Notes under the pieces: generated by a model
Told to the model about the DNA's origin: nothing
The model's input: only the letters and a program-made list of their open reading frames with translations
The model's database searches: none
Shown: positions 22,079 through 34,157 of the stretch, piece after piece
How the letters are laid out: every line of letters starts with the position of its first letter
Numbering within the stretch: the stretch's first letter is position 1
Made by a program: the position numbers and the translations under genes
Assembly (NCBI RefSeq): GCF_030272615.1
Contig: NC_081406.1
Location: 215,011,497-215,075,496 of the forward strand
DNA from: Cryptomeria japonica
Lineage: Eukaryota > Streptophyta > Pinopsida > Cupressales > Cupressaceae
Length of the DNA: 64,000 nt
Reading direction: 5' to 3'

Positions 22079-23264
22079 TACTTCTCCAATCATAGACATT
22101 TCAAATTCTTGCTACATTTGAATAGAAAAGTCTTTACATAATCCATCTTCTCCTCCAAAGATTATATCATCAACAAAAAATTCTATAACCAAGATGTCAT
22201 CATTAGTTGCTTTATAGTATAAGTTGTTGTCAGCATTACCTTTCAAAAACCAATTTTTGAAAGATATTTATCCAATCTAGCATACCAAGCTCTTGGAACT
22301 TGCTTCAATCCATACAAAGCTTTCCTTAATCTGCAAACCATATCTTTGTTATCTGTTAAAGAAAATCCATCAAGTTGTTCAATATAAACTTCTTCTTCAA
22401 GATCTCCATTCAGATATGCACATTTGACATCCATTTGATATACTTTGTAGTTCTTATGTGTTGCAAAAGCCAAGAAAAATCTAACTACCTCAATTCTAGC
22501 TACTGGTCCAAAGGTTTCATTATAATCAATTCCTTCTTTCTGTGAATATCCCTTACACACTAGTCTTGCTTTATTTCTGATTACCTTACCATCTTCATTT
22601 AGTTTGTTTCTGAATACCCATTTAGTTCCAATTACATTTTTGTCTTTAGGTCGGGGAAATAATGTCCATGTGTTATTTTTCTCAATTTGTTCTAATTCTT
22701 CTTCCATAGCTTTAATCCAGTGTTTATCCTCATATGCTTCATTAATTGATGATGGTTCAATTTGAGAAATAAGACATACCTCTTCATTTGCCAGTCTTCC
22801 TCTTGTCATAACTCTTTTATGCTTGTTCCCAATTATCTGATCTTCAGAGTGGTTCAATCTTACATACCAGGGTGTATTCATTTGCTGTTGCTCCTCAGTT
22901 ACAGTGGAATTTTTAGATGATACCGGTGTAACTGCATCTTCATTCTGTATTGGTGGGTTCAGTGTAGGTTCACTTGTTATTATTTTTGTTGCTGGTTCAG
23001 AGTCTATATACCTTGAAGTACCTCTAAATTGTTCATCAATCTTCACATTTGTACTTTCAACAATTTTTTGCAATCTCTTGTTAAAACATCTATATGCCTT
23101 TCTTTTAGATGAATAACCAAGAAATATTCCTTCATCAGTTCTAGGATCAAATTTGCCAATATACTCATCTCTTCTAATATAGCATTTACTTCCAAAAATT
23201 TTGAAATATTTAAGAGTAGGAGTAATACCAAACCATAGTTCATGAGGGGTCTTACCAGTTTCAC
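22079..23264 (-). pseudogene. Copia reverse transcriptase
   Basis: Motifs in order are HELWFG (integrase end), KAYRCFNKR, then [87 protein letters not shown], and FVDD at 22166-22177 in place of the usual YVDD. Stops separate the 276-codon main frame from the FVDD segment, so the enzyme is split. Confidence 0.9.
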
Positions 23265-25268
23265 CTTAGATAGTTCTATTTTTCCTTTCTACAACTCAAT
23301 TTTGTTGTGGTGTCTAGGGTGTTGATAACTATCTTCTGATTCCATTTACTTCATAGAATGTATTAAATTCTTTAGATGTAAATTCACCTCCTTGATCTAA
23401 TCTTACACATTTGATTTTCTTACTGGTTTCATTTTCTAACATTGCTTTGAACAATTTGAATTTCCCACATGCTTCTGATTTTTCTCTAAGAAAAGTAACC
23501 CAGCACATTCTAGAATAGTCATCAATGATTAGCATGAAATATCTATCACCTTGTAAACTTTTAGTTCTAGCTGGACCACATAAATCAGTATGAATTAAGT
23601 CAAGAGCATTATTGAATTTTTTTGGAATACTTTGAAAAGATGCTCTTACTTGTCTTCCAAATTGACATTCCTTACATACCGGATTGTGAGGCTTAACGAT
23701 CTCAGGTAAATCTCTAGCTACTTTAGTAGTAGTAATTTTCACAATGTAGTCAAAATTTACATGACAAAGTCTCTTATGCCATAGCCAACTTTCATCAATA
23801 TGTGCAATCAAGCATGTCTTTTCATTGTTATTCAGATGAAAGATATTACCTCTAGTTTGACTACCGGTTACAATTTCCAAACCAGATCTATTCATGATTT
23901 TGCATTTACCATTTTTGAATTGTAACTGAAAACCTTTTTCAACTAATTGACCAAAACTCAAGAGATTATGTTTTAAACCTTCAACATAGTAAACATTATC
24001 AGTATTGTGCTTACCATCAAGAGATATTGTACCTTTTCCTTTGATCAAACAAGTTTTATCATCTCCAAATCCTACTAGACCTCCATTATATTCTTGAAAG
24101 GTCAAGAATTTACCTTTATCACTAGTCATATGATGTGAGAATCCATAATCAATGACCCATTCATCCTTAACTTCTATTTTAGCTACCAGGGCCTGCTCTA
24201 CCAGTTGAGTAGTTGGTGCTAGTTGATCTTCTATTATAGAAACAAAAACCCATCCATTGTCTATCGGATCCTCATTAGAATCATCTGTCACTCCTTCATC
24301 AGCAAGATAACAAGATTTGTCTTTATTCTTCTTAAATTTGTATCTCTGATATTCAGGGTTAGGTTTGTATGTTCTTCTATCTTCTTCTCTTAGTCTAGCA
24401 TGTCTATCAGGACATCTTGAAGCCATATGACCAATCTTATTACAGTTAAAACATTTAAAGGGTGCTTTACCTTCATACTTACTTCCAATTGGACATTTAG
24501 GCATTTTTCTTGCAAATTGTGCTTCAAGTTCTTCATTTTCTCTATTGCTTTCTTCAAGTTCTCTTGCATAAAAGGCTTTCCAATCAGATTTGTCAAATGA
24601 TGGTGCAGATGATGTTGATGGCTTAAAAGCTAAATCTATTTTTATAGTAGCAACCAGACCAAATTCCTCAATTTCAAAGGCTGAAAGTTTTCCAATCAAT
24701 GTATCCCTAGTTACTGATGTATTAGGCATTGTTCTCAGTTCATTTATAGTAGTAACTTTCATTTTGTATGCCAATGGCAATCCTCTTAAAACTTTTGAAA
24801 CAATTTCATCTTCACTTAAGGTTCCTCCACACAACATTTAATACCCAAAACAATTTCTCTAACTCTTTCCATAAAAGCAGAAATTATTTCATCTTCTTCC
24901 ATTTTCAGATTTTCATACCTGACCCGGAAGATTTCAAGTTTTGCAATTTTGACTATGGAATCTACTTCATTCAATGTTTCTAAATGGTTCCAAATAGCTT
25001 TAGCAGTAGATCTATCTAAAAGTCCCATGATTTTCTGATCTGATAATGCGCTCAAATGTGCTTCTCTTGCTTTGCAATCATTTTCCTCATCTTTAGTCAG
25101 ATTTGGTGGATTAGGCTAACTTTGAGTAGGAGTAGTATAGCCATTCTTTGTAACTTCCCAGATGTCCTTTCCAATGCAATTTAGATGTGTCTCCATTCTG
25201 ATCTTCCATAATCCATAGTTGGTTCCATCAAGTTTAGGATTGTCCTTAATGAAATAGTTTGAAGACAT
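23265..25268 (-). pseudogene. Copia gag, protease and integrase
   Basis: The likely start is ATG 25268 (MSSNYFIKDNPKL). A UBN2-type gag follows (DGTNYGLWKIRME), with a stop after TPTQS and a frameshift near 24830. A CCHC knuckle CFNCNKIGHMASRC lies near 24405-24447. The protease active site reads DYGFSHHMT: the aspartate is kept but the Ser and Ala of the usual DSGAS are changed. The integrase has its HHCC finger (HKRLCHVNF, CKECQFG), first D in HTDLCGP, second D in RLDQGGEF and E in VVERKN. Right after that E, about 40 codons present in the related element at 50-51 kb are missing, so the integrase is deleted. Confidence 0.9.
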
Positions 25269-25311
25269 TGGATCTCCTCAAGTTGTTAAACTTTTGCAAA
25301 AAGAGGACTAG

Positions 25312-25323
25312 GCTCTGATACCA
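25312..25323 (-). other. Copia primer-binding site (initiator-Met tRNA)
   Basis: The minus strand reads TGGTATCAGAGC two bases after the LTR end: the classic initiator-Met site. Confidence 0.95.
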
Positions 25324-25325
25324 AT

Positions 25326-26386
25326 TGTTAGGTCCTGGAGACAATTGAGAGGGGGGGTGAATCAGTTGTCTAGAAAATTTAAATCAAAACAACTTAAAAC
25401 AACTTTTATGCTTAATACCAGTAAACCAAACTTTATGTTGGTAAACAGTTTTATCAGTTAATTATAGTATTGGTAAAGATTAAGTTATAAAACAGAAAGA
25501 TAATAACATCCACAACACATAACACCAATATTTGTACGTGGAAACCCTGTAAGGGGAAAAACCATGGTGGGAAACCTTAACCACAATCAAATGATACTAC
25601 TGCAGATAGTATGTGTATACAAATGGGGTCTACACATGCAGAAAGGCCAAGCGCCTAGAGCTCACTGCTCAGTCACAAATGGGAGTCACACTGACTACAA
25701 TTGGATGGTTAAATCCAATGATGATGTACTGCTCAAAATAGCATCTTCATATGCTAGATTCAGTACCAGTTTAGTTCTAATAAGCCTTCACAAAACCTTG
25801 CTTCACCTTCAAATGATGTCTGTGTGTATAGCTCTACTTATTCTCGCATATACCTTCTTACTATTCCTTTTCCTTATCGCATATCGATCTTACAAATAAG
25901 ATCTTACATATATACCATAACCTAAGACCAATTTTAGTAGGTTGGCTCTAGAAGATATTACAATAAAATCAACTTACAAATAAATCAATGATCGGTGCAA
26001 TAATCGATACAACATGTCGACTGAATGCATTTACAACAATAATAAATCATCTCCATAATGTGTCGTGTTGATCTAGAATAGATAAGCCTGTCGGTGCTTA
26101 TCCTGGACCTATTTGCCGTTAACAACAAATATGCAAATGTGAATATACTAATGAACATATCTCAAAGATAGGGTGTCCAAATGATTCCTTTGACATAATC
26201 AAGTATCCTCCATGTTTTTCTAAGTGTCGGTGTACAATATATCCTTCCGGTGAACCAGATACCAGTGTCTGCGCATAAGTCACTTGTCTGTCAATGAATA
26301 TTGCCAATTTTCAAGTGTTAACCAAAGTTGTTAATAGGTGTTGACATCAATGACAAAACCATATCAACATATCCAAAATACCAACA
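25326..26386 (-). repeat. 5' LTR of the copia element
   Basis: TGTTAGG to CCAACA, in direct orientation to 19779-20846. Differences are mainly transitions. It is followed by ATTAC, the target duplication. Confidence 0.94.
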
Positions 26387-26510
26387 ATTACAATTTTCAT
26401 CATTAAAGGCCATGATGGACCTTAAGACATCATAATTGATTAGCTCTTCACTCCTACGACCTTCAAAAGTCTTTAATGGCTTCATTGAGTCCTTTGGTCT
26501 TCCAAATGCA

Positions 26511-27440
26511 CCTGCACCAACTTGAATTCTCCTTACTTGCTTGATGAATGCTTGATTTCTTGTTCACTTGGAATTGAATTGATTTTATAACTAAGAGATC
26601 ACTTGAATTGTAGGTAGACCCCTTCAAATGATAGGGTAGGCTTCCTTTTATACGTAATATATGTCTTGAAAGCATTTTATCCTAATGGCATTAAATTAAA
26701 GTACTTTCTCTTCTATCTGGTATTGGTAGAGTAGAGGTTGCATTGCATTGACCTATGATACATATTTTTGTAGATACAACACAAGTTAAATGTATCCCTG
26801 GTCGATGCAAAGCAACCTCTGCTCCAGAGATCGCCAGAAAATAGAGAAAGAACTTTAATTTAATGCCATCAGGATAAAAGGCTTTCAAGACAGATAAAAT
26901 TTGAGTTTGATTGTCATAATTTACTTTGCCAAATTCTTCACACATAAATCCCAAATCAATTTCCTACACACAAAATGACAAAAATAGGTTTGTTGATGAG
27001 GGCTTTCCTAGGTCAAATAGGTTTGAATATATCTTGAAGTGTGCAATATGAAAGGTTTGTATTCTTAATCTCTTGCCCATTTCTTAATTTAACAGATGAT
27101 ATCTTTATTAAATATCTCCTCTATTTTTGGAGGTAGACATCTTTAGGAAAAGATCTCTTCCTCCCTCTTTAAAATGATCCCTTTATATCTAATCTAAAAA
27201 TGCTTAAATTTGAACATGATACCTTGATGAATCTTTCTTGAATCCTCACACAAGGTTTTAGGATGTCATGTAGACTATTGCTCATGAATATTGTGCTTTA
27301 ACTTGAATTCTCCTTCAATGCTTGATGAATGCTTGATTGCTTGTTCACTTGGAATTTAATTGATTTTATAGTTAAGAGATCACTTGAATTGTAGGTAGGC
27401 CCCTTCAAATGATAGGGTAGGCTTCCTTTTATACCTAATC
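26511..27440. repeat. Tandem unit with second DRM-derived hairpin
   Basis: A unit of about 790 bases (26511-27300) begins CTTGAATTCTCC, contains the hairpin, and ends CTTTAACTTG. Directly after it a second unit starts with the same CTTGAATTCTCC and runs for about 140 bases to 27440. So the unit was tandemly duplicated and the second copy truncated. It is homologous to 17405-18445. Confidence 0.72.
26665..26889. repeat. Second DRM-derived inverted repeat
   Basis: Arms 26665-26761 and 26792-26889 with a 30-base loop, same structure as 17476-17700. The right arm on the minus strand reads SVLKAFYPDGIKLKFF, then GAEVALHRPGIHLTCVVS, which keeps the GAEVALHR motif better than the first copy. The arms share an 18-base identical run around GGCATTAAATTAAAGT. 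Confidence 0.87.
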
Positions 27441-28478
27441 ATACATAAAGTGTTTGAATTTTTTCTCACACATGAGGAAAGAAATGAGGGGTCATATTTT
27501 GGGTCCCAGTCATGAGTCTTGTCAATTTAGGATGTGACATGCTAAAGTGGGCATCAATGTCTCAAGATCAGATGGACCTTAAGCAATTGTCTCCCTTGCA
27601 TATGATTTGTTTGGGTGATAAACTTCACCATTCTACTTTCAAGAATTTTATTAAGTCTCAAATATAGGGAAACGAGAGACTTCAAATAGAAAACTTGTAC
27701 ATGCAACCAAATCCATTGGCTAATCAGAAGAACAAAATTAAGAAACGGTTCGATCATCTGAGAGATGTTGTAGACTTGCAACTCACCAGCTACTTAGTTT
27801 TTGTAGCTAAGATTTTTTTTTGTTTTGGTTATGGTTGTGGTGTTTGTAGGGAAACATTTACAAATTTATATCTATTTTCACTATTTAATGGTTTATGGGT
27901 TTGTAATGGTAATTTAATGCTCTTTCATATTTTTGTATATATTCTTTATAATAGCCTGTTATATTGATTTGTTTTATTATGGATAATGGTGTGGGTCAGA
28001 TAGCTTTGCCATCTGTGCATGAAAGCATTATAGGAGTTCTACTTTTAAAAATTACATGAAACATTTTTAATTTATTTGATTCAGTGTTATTTGCAAAAAA
28101 GTTTATCAATGATGTTTCCTTTCTCCAAGAATTGTCTAGGATCTTTCCATCAGATAATATGTAACATCGAATGACTAAATATTTTTTTTAAAAATGCTTA
28201 TTTTATTTAATTATCATCTGAGCGTGAATTAAAATTTATATCTGTACAGAAGCAAAACATACAAGCTGAAGACTCATGTGCAAGTAAATTTTGTAAAAGA
28301 AAGCAAGCAGGCATTATCTTGAATGACATGGAAACAAGCTCATCGGCTGCCTAGAAGAGAGCAATTGGAGAAAAGCAGAGGAAAGTGTTAAAGGGTGATA
28401 AATACATAGAGAGTATGCAATACAAAAAACAATGTCTGGAGTGTGTGATGTGACGTCTCTAATTTATGTCCGGAGGGA
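27441..28478. other. Unassigned sequence upstream of the DRM relic
   Basis: No domain was identified. The last 250 bases (28260-28478) could still be part of the DRM relic (a frame with QKQNIQAEDSCASKF), but I cannot match it to a known part of that protein. Confidence 0.35.
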
Positions 28479-29157
28479 CTAACTGGTTTTGGAGTTCCTG
28501 CGAAACCTATTGGGCCATGCTTGGAGGAAATCAATGTGTTCATGCAAGGAGCACCTTTTTCCTATTATGAGAATGATGCTTTTGCACCGAAGGATATTTG
28601 GAAGGCAATATCCAAAAATTTCTATAGTGTGGGACCAGAGTTCGCGGACTTGAAGTAATTTTCAGCTTTTAGAAGACCAAGAGGTTATGTACACAATCTC
28701 CCAATAGAAGGGTGATTTCAAGCATTACCTCTCCCCCCCATGACTATTCAGGAAGCACTTCCTTAGACAAAGGACTATTGGCCTTCATGGGATGAAAGAA
28801 AAAAATTGAAACATAGACTCTAGATGATGTGGTGGTGTCCTTCGTGAAGAAATCTGCACTATAATTGAAAATTCACGAGGGAAACTACAAGATAGTGAAT
28901 AGAAATACATTCTTGAAAAGTGCAAAGAATGGAACTTGGTTTGGGTGGGGATAGGTCAGGTGGATCCTCTAGAGGTTGACAAGATAGAAATACTATTAGG
29001 ATTTGAAAAAGATCACACTCGTGGAACTTCGTGTGTGACTGATCTATTGCGTTGTTTGGGTAATGCATTCCAAATAGATACAATTGCATACCATTTATCT
29101 GTCTTGATTAAATCCTTTAATCCTAATGGCATTAAATTAAAGTACTTTCTCTTCTAT
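28479..29157 (+). pseudogene. DRM-type DNA methyltransferase relic, rearranged catalytic domain
   Basis: Segments in DRM order are GAPFSYYENDAFAPKDIW, SVGPEFADLK, then after a stop RPRGYVHNLPIEG, LPLPPMTIQEALP, DYWPSWDERKKLK, then after a frameshift EKCKEWNLVWVG, DPLEVDKIEILLGF, KDHTRG, LRCLGNAFQIDTIAYHLSVL and NPNGIKLKYFLFY. DRM enzymes carry exactly this series before the SAM-binding motif. At least four in-frame stops and one frameshift near 28830 make it dead. It ends abruptly where motif I would begin. No introns are seen over 680 bases, which suggests a retrocopy or one large exon. It is in opposite orientation to the longer DRM piece at 17756. Confidence 0.85.
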
Positions 29158-29980
29158 GTATTTTTTTATTAATGGTATAATATATAATTTATTGGCGATT
29201 TCATGAATTCATTGCCATTAATAGACAAGGCACATCACATCACATCAGTACATCACATCACATAATACATTGAGTCCAGACTCTGCATGATGTATCAATA
29301 AGCGTGACCTCTTTGACACGTGAAGGGTGACACATACCTAAAATATATCAACGATTTTAAACCATTCAATGATCATAGATCAATGGCTGGACTTTTATTT
29401 CGGCCCAATTTTCTGAAGAGAACATAGCTCACCAGAAAGTGCCCAGAATGGAATTGGATTCAATAGACACGTATCAAATGTCACAAATCACAATTGATAA
29501 TTTTGTTCATTTAATATATATCTATTTACTTATGGAAATCCACTCTGTCCCCATGACTGCCAATGTGATACTTGCCGATTTGGTACTAGTTCATAGCTAT
29601 TTCCATTTTTGCATAATAGTGCATTTATGGGAAAGATTTGCAGAGATACGAAAGATTTAAAATTTTTTTATAGCAGTTAATACTGTTAAAGAAGTAATTA
29701 TTACAATCAAGAGCTTCAACAATTTATATACAATCTCTGCTTCTTTCATCTTCAATTAGCATTTGCCATTTGGTAGATAAATCGTCAGAGCTCATGGTAT
29801 TTTATGTTTATAGGCTCACTGCTCAAGTTGTTTAATTTATCAATCTATTTTCTCAAGATGGACACTCCCATCTGTTAGAGAAGCATTTCTGCAAAGGACC
29901 AGAGGGCCTTTCTAGGCTTCGTTAGAGACCCAACCCTCCAATTAGTTTGAAAGGAGGTTGGGTCGTTCACCAATGAGGCT
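29158..29980. other. Unassigned; short CACAT repeats
   Basis: ACATCACATC words repeat at about 29230-29262. No coding region can be supported. Confidence 0.4.
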
Positions 29981-30385
29981 GTGTGGATGGTGTTGGGTAG
30001 AGAATTTCTGCGAAATGAAAATAGGTACCATCTTAACACAAACCTTACATCCCACTTCTTAGTGTCTCTTCTGGACCTGAGAGGACACAAGGTGGATATG
30101 CTGATGCCATTGAGGAATGTTTTTAAGGAAGACTTCCTTGAAGATGACATTACTCTTTTCATTCTTGCAGAAGTAGGGGTGGGGATCCCTTGGGCGAGTG
30201 ATTTATCCAAGCTTCTCCTCCCTAACCAAACAGTGTTAGTGGCCAGGAAACCGTTTCTCCTAAACCTAAATGCAGAGCAGCTGACGCATCACAAAATATG
30301 GGTGTGGATTGGCAGGGACTTCCTCGAGAAATGGTTCCTTCTAGACCACTTTCCACACTACATGTGGCTTGAAGAATTCTCTTAG
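29981..30385 (+). CDS. Unrecognised 134-codon open frame
   Basis: ATG 29981 to the TAG ending LEEFS. The product has mixed composition with no membrane segment or zinc finger and a Trp-rich C-terminal end (IWVWIGRDFLEKW). The frame is longer than expected for AT-rich DNA and its base composition looks coding, but I recognise no family. Sequence before the ATG shows stops in this frame. It may be a fragment of a decayed gene rather than an expressed protein. Confidence 0.3.
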   Translation: MWMVLGREFLRNENRYHLNTNLTSHFLVSLLDLRGHKVDMLMPLRNVFKEDFLEDDITLFILAEVGVGIPWASDLSKLLLPNQTVLVARKPFLLNLNAEQLTHHKIWVWIGRDFLEKWFLLDHFPHYMWLEEFS

Positions 30386-31091
30386 CTTATGTTGTTTGAA
30401 TAATTCTACATGGAAGGAGGGCTAGATTATTAGGGCAAAATTGTAAACAATTCCACTACCTGTGCCCTAGCCCCACTCCCCTATAGTTTTTTTTTCTTAT
30501 GTCCGCGAACCCTAACAGGCTCAGTGCCAGTGGCTCACTCATTTTGGCTTTTAAGTTTTGGGGGGACTCAAGTCTTAGACGAAAAAATTGTAAATTTCAA
30601 AAGCATAAATATTAATGATAATTTTTCAAATTCTAGTTTGTTTTAGTTTGCCTCTTTTAATCTTATGGATATAAAAATGCTTTCTATAATTCTATTTCAT
30701 TTTTATTAATTAATTTCTTTCAAATGCTTTTTGTATATGAGCTACGTTATTTCAATTATTTGTTAAACAATGGAAATAAATTTAATACTGTGATCTTTTT
30801 TGTGTAATGCTATAAAAAAAAAATTTAGTTCGTTCCATTAATTATTTGTACATTGATTATGGTTGATTATAATTTTATAAATATATACTATATAATCATT
30901 CAAAATACAAAATTTCAAAAGTTTCAAGATACAAAAGTTTATCGGTAAAGGTTTTTTCATTCTATTAATTCAAAAGTTTCAAGATAAATTTTTTTCCATC
31001 ATTCATGCATAAACGCAGACAAAGAGAAAACCCTACTACCCACAACTTATTGCAAGCAAACAAAAAAATTAGTTCATTGCTGATAGGCCGC
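30386..31091. other. AT-rich sequence, nothing recognised
   Basis: High A+T with homopolymer runs. No frame or repeat could be supported. Confidence 0.45.
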
Positions 31092-31725
31092 TCACTCAGT
31101 CTTACTATCCCCCTGGGTTGCCTCCTCCCAGTCCCTTCCCTCCTCAGAGGTCGATGCTTTGGCTTTCCCTTTTGTCGCTTTAACTTTCATTTTTGGAATG
31201 CAGTTTAGGCACCCGAAGTCGAGGTCGCCCTCCAAGCTTGCTAGTAGCTGTATGGCCCTTCCTTCTTCAGACCTATCTCTCAATTTCCTACCAACCTTCA
31301 TCCTTGCCACCACATGAAAAGCCTTCAGGACTTCATCCACCCTGGTTAATTTCACAAAGAGTTTCATCGCTTCCCACCCCACTCAGGCATGTTCATGGCA
31401 CTGGTATTTGATTTCATCCTCTGGGCCATGAATAAAAGGAAGAAACTCCTCCTGGTCGTCCCCTTCCTTAATTCAAATGCCAACTCTTGGCACCACCCAC
31501 TCCAAGATTGAATCCAGGTTAATCAAAAAAGCCCCATCAATCAATTTGACCAATGTGAGTTTTACCTTTTCCACCTTCGGTTCGAATTCACAAGCCCATG
31601 CCAGAACCAGAGATTAAACATCCATGTTAGTTCGATACCGATGACTGATATGTGCCACCTCCTCCGCAAGCATCAGTCAAGCTGCCACCCACAACTTCTC
31701 TTCCTTAAACCTGAACAGTCCTTGC
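31092..31725 (-). pseudogene. Decayed unrecognised coding region
   Basis: Minus-strand reading runs through FRFKEEKLWVAA, LAEEVAHISHRYRTNMDV, SLVLAWACEFEPKVEKVKLT, then after a one-base shift WCQELAFELRKGDDQEEFLP, and finally GWEAMKLFVKLTRVDEVLKA and a basic Lys/Ala tail (KVKATKGKAKAST). At least two stops and one frameshift occur. The composition is clearly protein-like. I do not recognise the family; the Lys-rich tail hints at nucleic-acid binding, but that is only a guess. Confidence 0.4.
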
Positions 31726-32382
31726 ATTCATTTATCAGATACTTTGCCCAAAAAGGGCACCAAATTCTTGTCTGTTCGAAGTGTGAAATTGGCCTCCATG
31801 GTCACCTGCAATTTCAAAATCACTTCCTGCGAAAAATGTCTTACAGAAGGTACGATTCTATGAACTATAGATTTGTTCTGCTTCAAAGCAAAAACTAGTA
31901 CAAAAGGTAATAAATTTTGCCTTCATCTTATAGGCTGGGTAATGAATGTGCACGATAAGGCATTAATGCCATGAGATCAAGAAAAAGATTTCCTGCCATC
32001 CTCCCCTTCCTCCATTCATGCGACATGCCACAGAAAACTCCTTCTACACTAATTAATCGCCACCTTGGCATTTGTACTTTCCAAATTTGTTTGCCTTAAT
32101 AGGTTGAGGAGTGCAAATTTTTTTAAATTAATACACTAAATTTTTGTTGAACTTTTATATACATTTTTAAACTATTTTTTAAAATTATATATCGTAAACA
32201 TATTTTCAAAGAATTTTGTTAAACTTTAAATTAATATTTTAAGTTTAATATTGAATGTTTTCTTTTTTATATTAAACTTTTACCTTTCAAATTGTATATC
32301 AAAATTTATATTTTTATTTAGTTATTTGTTTTATTCTAGAAACTAAGTTTCATGTTTTATATTATTTTTTAATTTCAAATTT
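31726..32382. other. AT-rich sequence, nothing recognised
   Basis: No coding or repeat structure was identified before the 58-bp duplication. Confidence 0.45.
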
Positions 32383-32498
32383 TTACAAATAATATTAACA
32401 TTCTATTTAATAGTTATCTCAAACTATTGCACATCTTTAATTACAAATAATATTAACATTATATTTAATAGTTATCTCAAACTATTGCACATCTTTAA
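32383..32498 (+). repeat. Tandem duplication of a 58-bp unit
   Basis: Units 32383-32440 and 32441-32498 (starting TTACAAATAATATTAAC) differ at one position, so the duplication is recent compared with its surroundings. Confidence 0.93.
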
Positions 32499-32514
32499 AA
32501 TTTAAATGTCTCTT

Positions 32515-33600
32515 ATTATGGGACCAACGACATCTGACAACACTCAAGTTCTCAACAGGTATCATCGTCCGTCAGATGAGCAAAGATCAACAGCTTAGGG
32601 TGGATTTCGGCCCAAATGTGGGTAGTGAACACATTTGTGAGAACTTCGTCTGAAAATTGGAATTGAACATTTTAAATTTAATTAAATAGAATTAAGTCTA
32701 TAGTCTATAGACTATAAATCTCTTTTTCAGGCAGAATTTTAAAAACATTAAATAGACTTTAAAAACAGACCCGAAAAGTGACACAAGTATGGTGACGTGC
32801 CAGAAAAATGGTAGAAGTCGTGGGACCCACTTCATTTGAAAATAGGTACCATCGACCGTTGGATGAACAAAGATCAACGACTAAGGTGGATTTTGGTCCG
32901 AATGTGGGAAGTGAACACCTTTCTGAGAACTTCGCTCGGAATTAGACATTTTAAATTTTATTAAATATAATTAAGTCTATAAAGCTTTTTTTTGGGCGGA
33001 GGTTTAAAATGATTAAATAGACTTTAAAATCAAACCCAAAAAGTGACACGAGTATGGTGACATGACAAAAAAATGGCAGAAGTCATGGGACCCACTTCAT
33101 CTGAAAATAGGTACCATCGACTGTTGGATGAACAAAGATCAATGGCTTAGGGTGAATTTTGGGGTGAATGTGGGAAGTGAACAGCTTTCTGAGAACTTTG
33201 CTCGGAAAAGTGACACGAGTATGGTGAAATGCCCAAAAACTAGCAGAAGTCATGGGACCCACAATAACTGACAATAGGTACCATTGTCCCTTGGATGAGA
33301 AAAGATCAATGACTTAGGGTGGATTTCGGCCTGAATGTGGGAAGTGAACACATTTGGGAGAACTTCACCCAGAAATGAAACGTTTTAAATTTAATTAAAT
33401 GTAATTAAGTCTATAAAGCACTTTTTCGGGCCGAAGTTTAAAATTATTAAACAAACTTAAAAAATAGACCTATAAAGTCATAACAGGTACCTTGGTCCCT
33501 CGTCTGTTGGATGAGAAAAGATCAATGGCTTAGGGTGGATTTTGGCCTGAATGTGGGAAGTGAACACATTTGGGAGAACTTCAACCAGAATTGAACGCAT
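32515..33600 (+). repeat. Tandem array of about five diverged units (165-300 bp)
   Basis: Each unit has GGGACC(C/A)AC, then AATAGGTACCAT, GATGA(A/G)(C/A)AAAGATCAA, GGTGGATTT, TGTGGGAAGTGAACA and GAGAACTTC, and usually ends with an AATTAAGTCTATAAAGC segment. Copies begin near 32519, 32822, 33088, 33254 and 33470. Unit lengths vary because some lack the AT-rich tail. No protein is encoded consistently. Confidence 0.85.
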
Positions 33601-33605
33601 TACAT

Positions 33606-33834
33606 TTAATGTCCTCAGAATTTATACTGAAGTAGTAAATGTTTTGTCCTTCGGCATCGAATAGTTATTAATAATAATTAATAAAATTACAACATGATTC
33701 TTAATGTCCTCGGAATTTATACTCAAGTAATGAATGTTTTGTCCTTCAGCATCGAATACTTATTAATAGTAATTAATTTTGTCCTTCGGCATCGAATAGT
33801 TGTTAATAGTAATTAATAAAATTACAACATGATT
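33606..33834 (+). repeat. Second tandem array (TTTTGTCCTTCGGCATCGAA units)
   Basis: Three copies of TTTTGTCCTTC(G/A)GCATCGAA followed by TTAATAATTAAT-like DNA. Two copies also have the preceding AATGTCCTC(G/A)GAATTTATACT. The end ATTACAACATGATTC appears twice. Confidence 0.85.
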
Positions 33835-34157
33835 CTAGATATTTTCCCCTTTAGGTTTTACTTTTCTACTTTTTAGAGTTTTCAAAATAAGTGACTCGAA
33901 AATCATAATCGTCTTTCATTTCTTGAACAAACCTATGAATCGAGGGAGATTCAGAAACGACTACTAGATTGAGGAATGCAAGTTGCAACAAAGGCTGTCT
34001 GCGCCAATCTAGTGAAATAGAAATTCCAATTTCTGAGTAAAATCTAGAACACCTACATCCTACCATTTTTGCTTTTGGTAATCTCGTGGTCCAATTTGAG
34101 GGTTAGCATTTTCAGGTTTTTATCTAGCATTATTTTGAATTATTGACAATAATAGTG

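Larger units (their letters stand above)
19779..26386 (-). mobile_element. Complete Ty1/copia element, minus strand, inactive
   Basis: LTRs of about 1.06 kb flank the element, with a 5-bp duplication ATTAC at 19774-19778 and 26387-26391. A primer site complementary to initiator-Met tRNA lies beside the right LTR, and a polypurine tract with AAAGGGGGAGAT beside the left LTR. The domain order on the minus strand is gag with CCHC knuckle, protease, integrase, reverse transcriptase, RNase H: the copia order. Frameshifts, stops, and an integrase deletion prevent activity. It is inserted between the two DRM hairpin units and so is younger than their duplication. Confidence 0.95.

Noticed and set aside
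29981-30385. The opposite-strand frame at 29875-30210 as a gene
   Set aside because: It is basic and Ser/Arg-rich as expected from the antisense of a coding-like strand; the plus frame is the better candidate.
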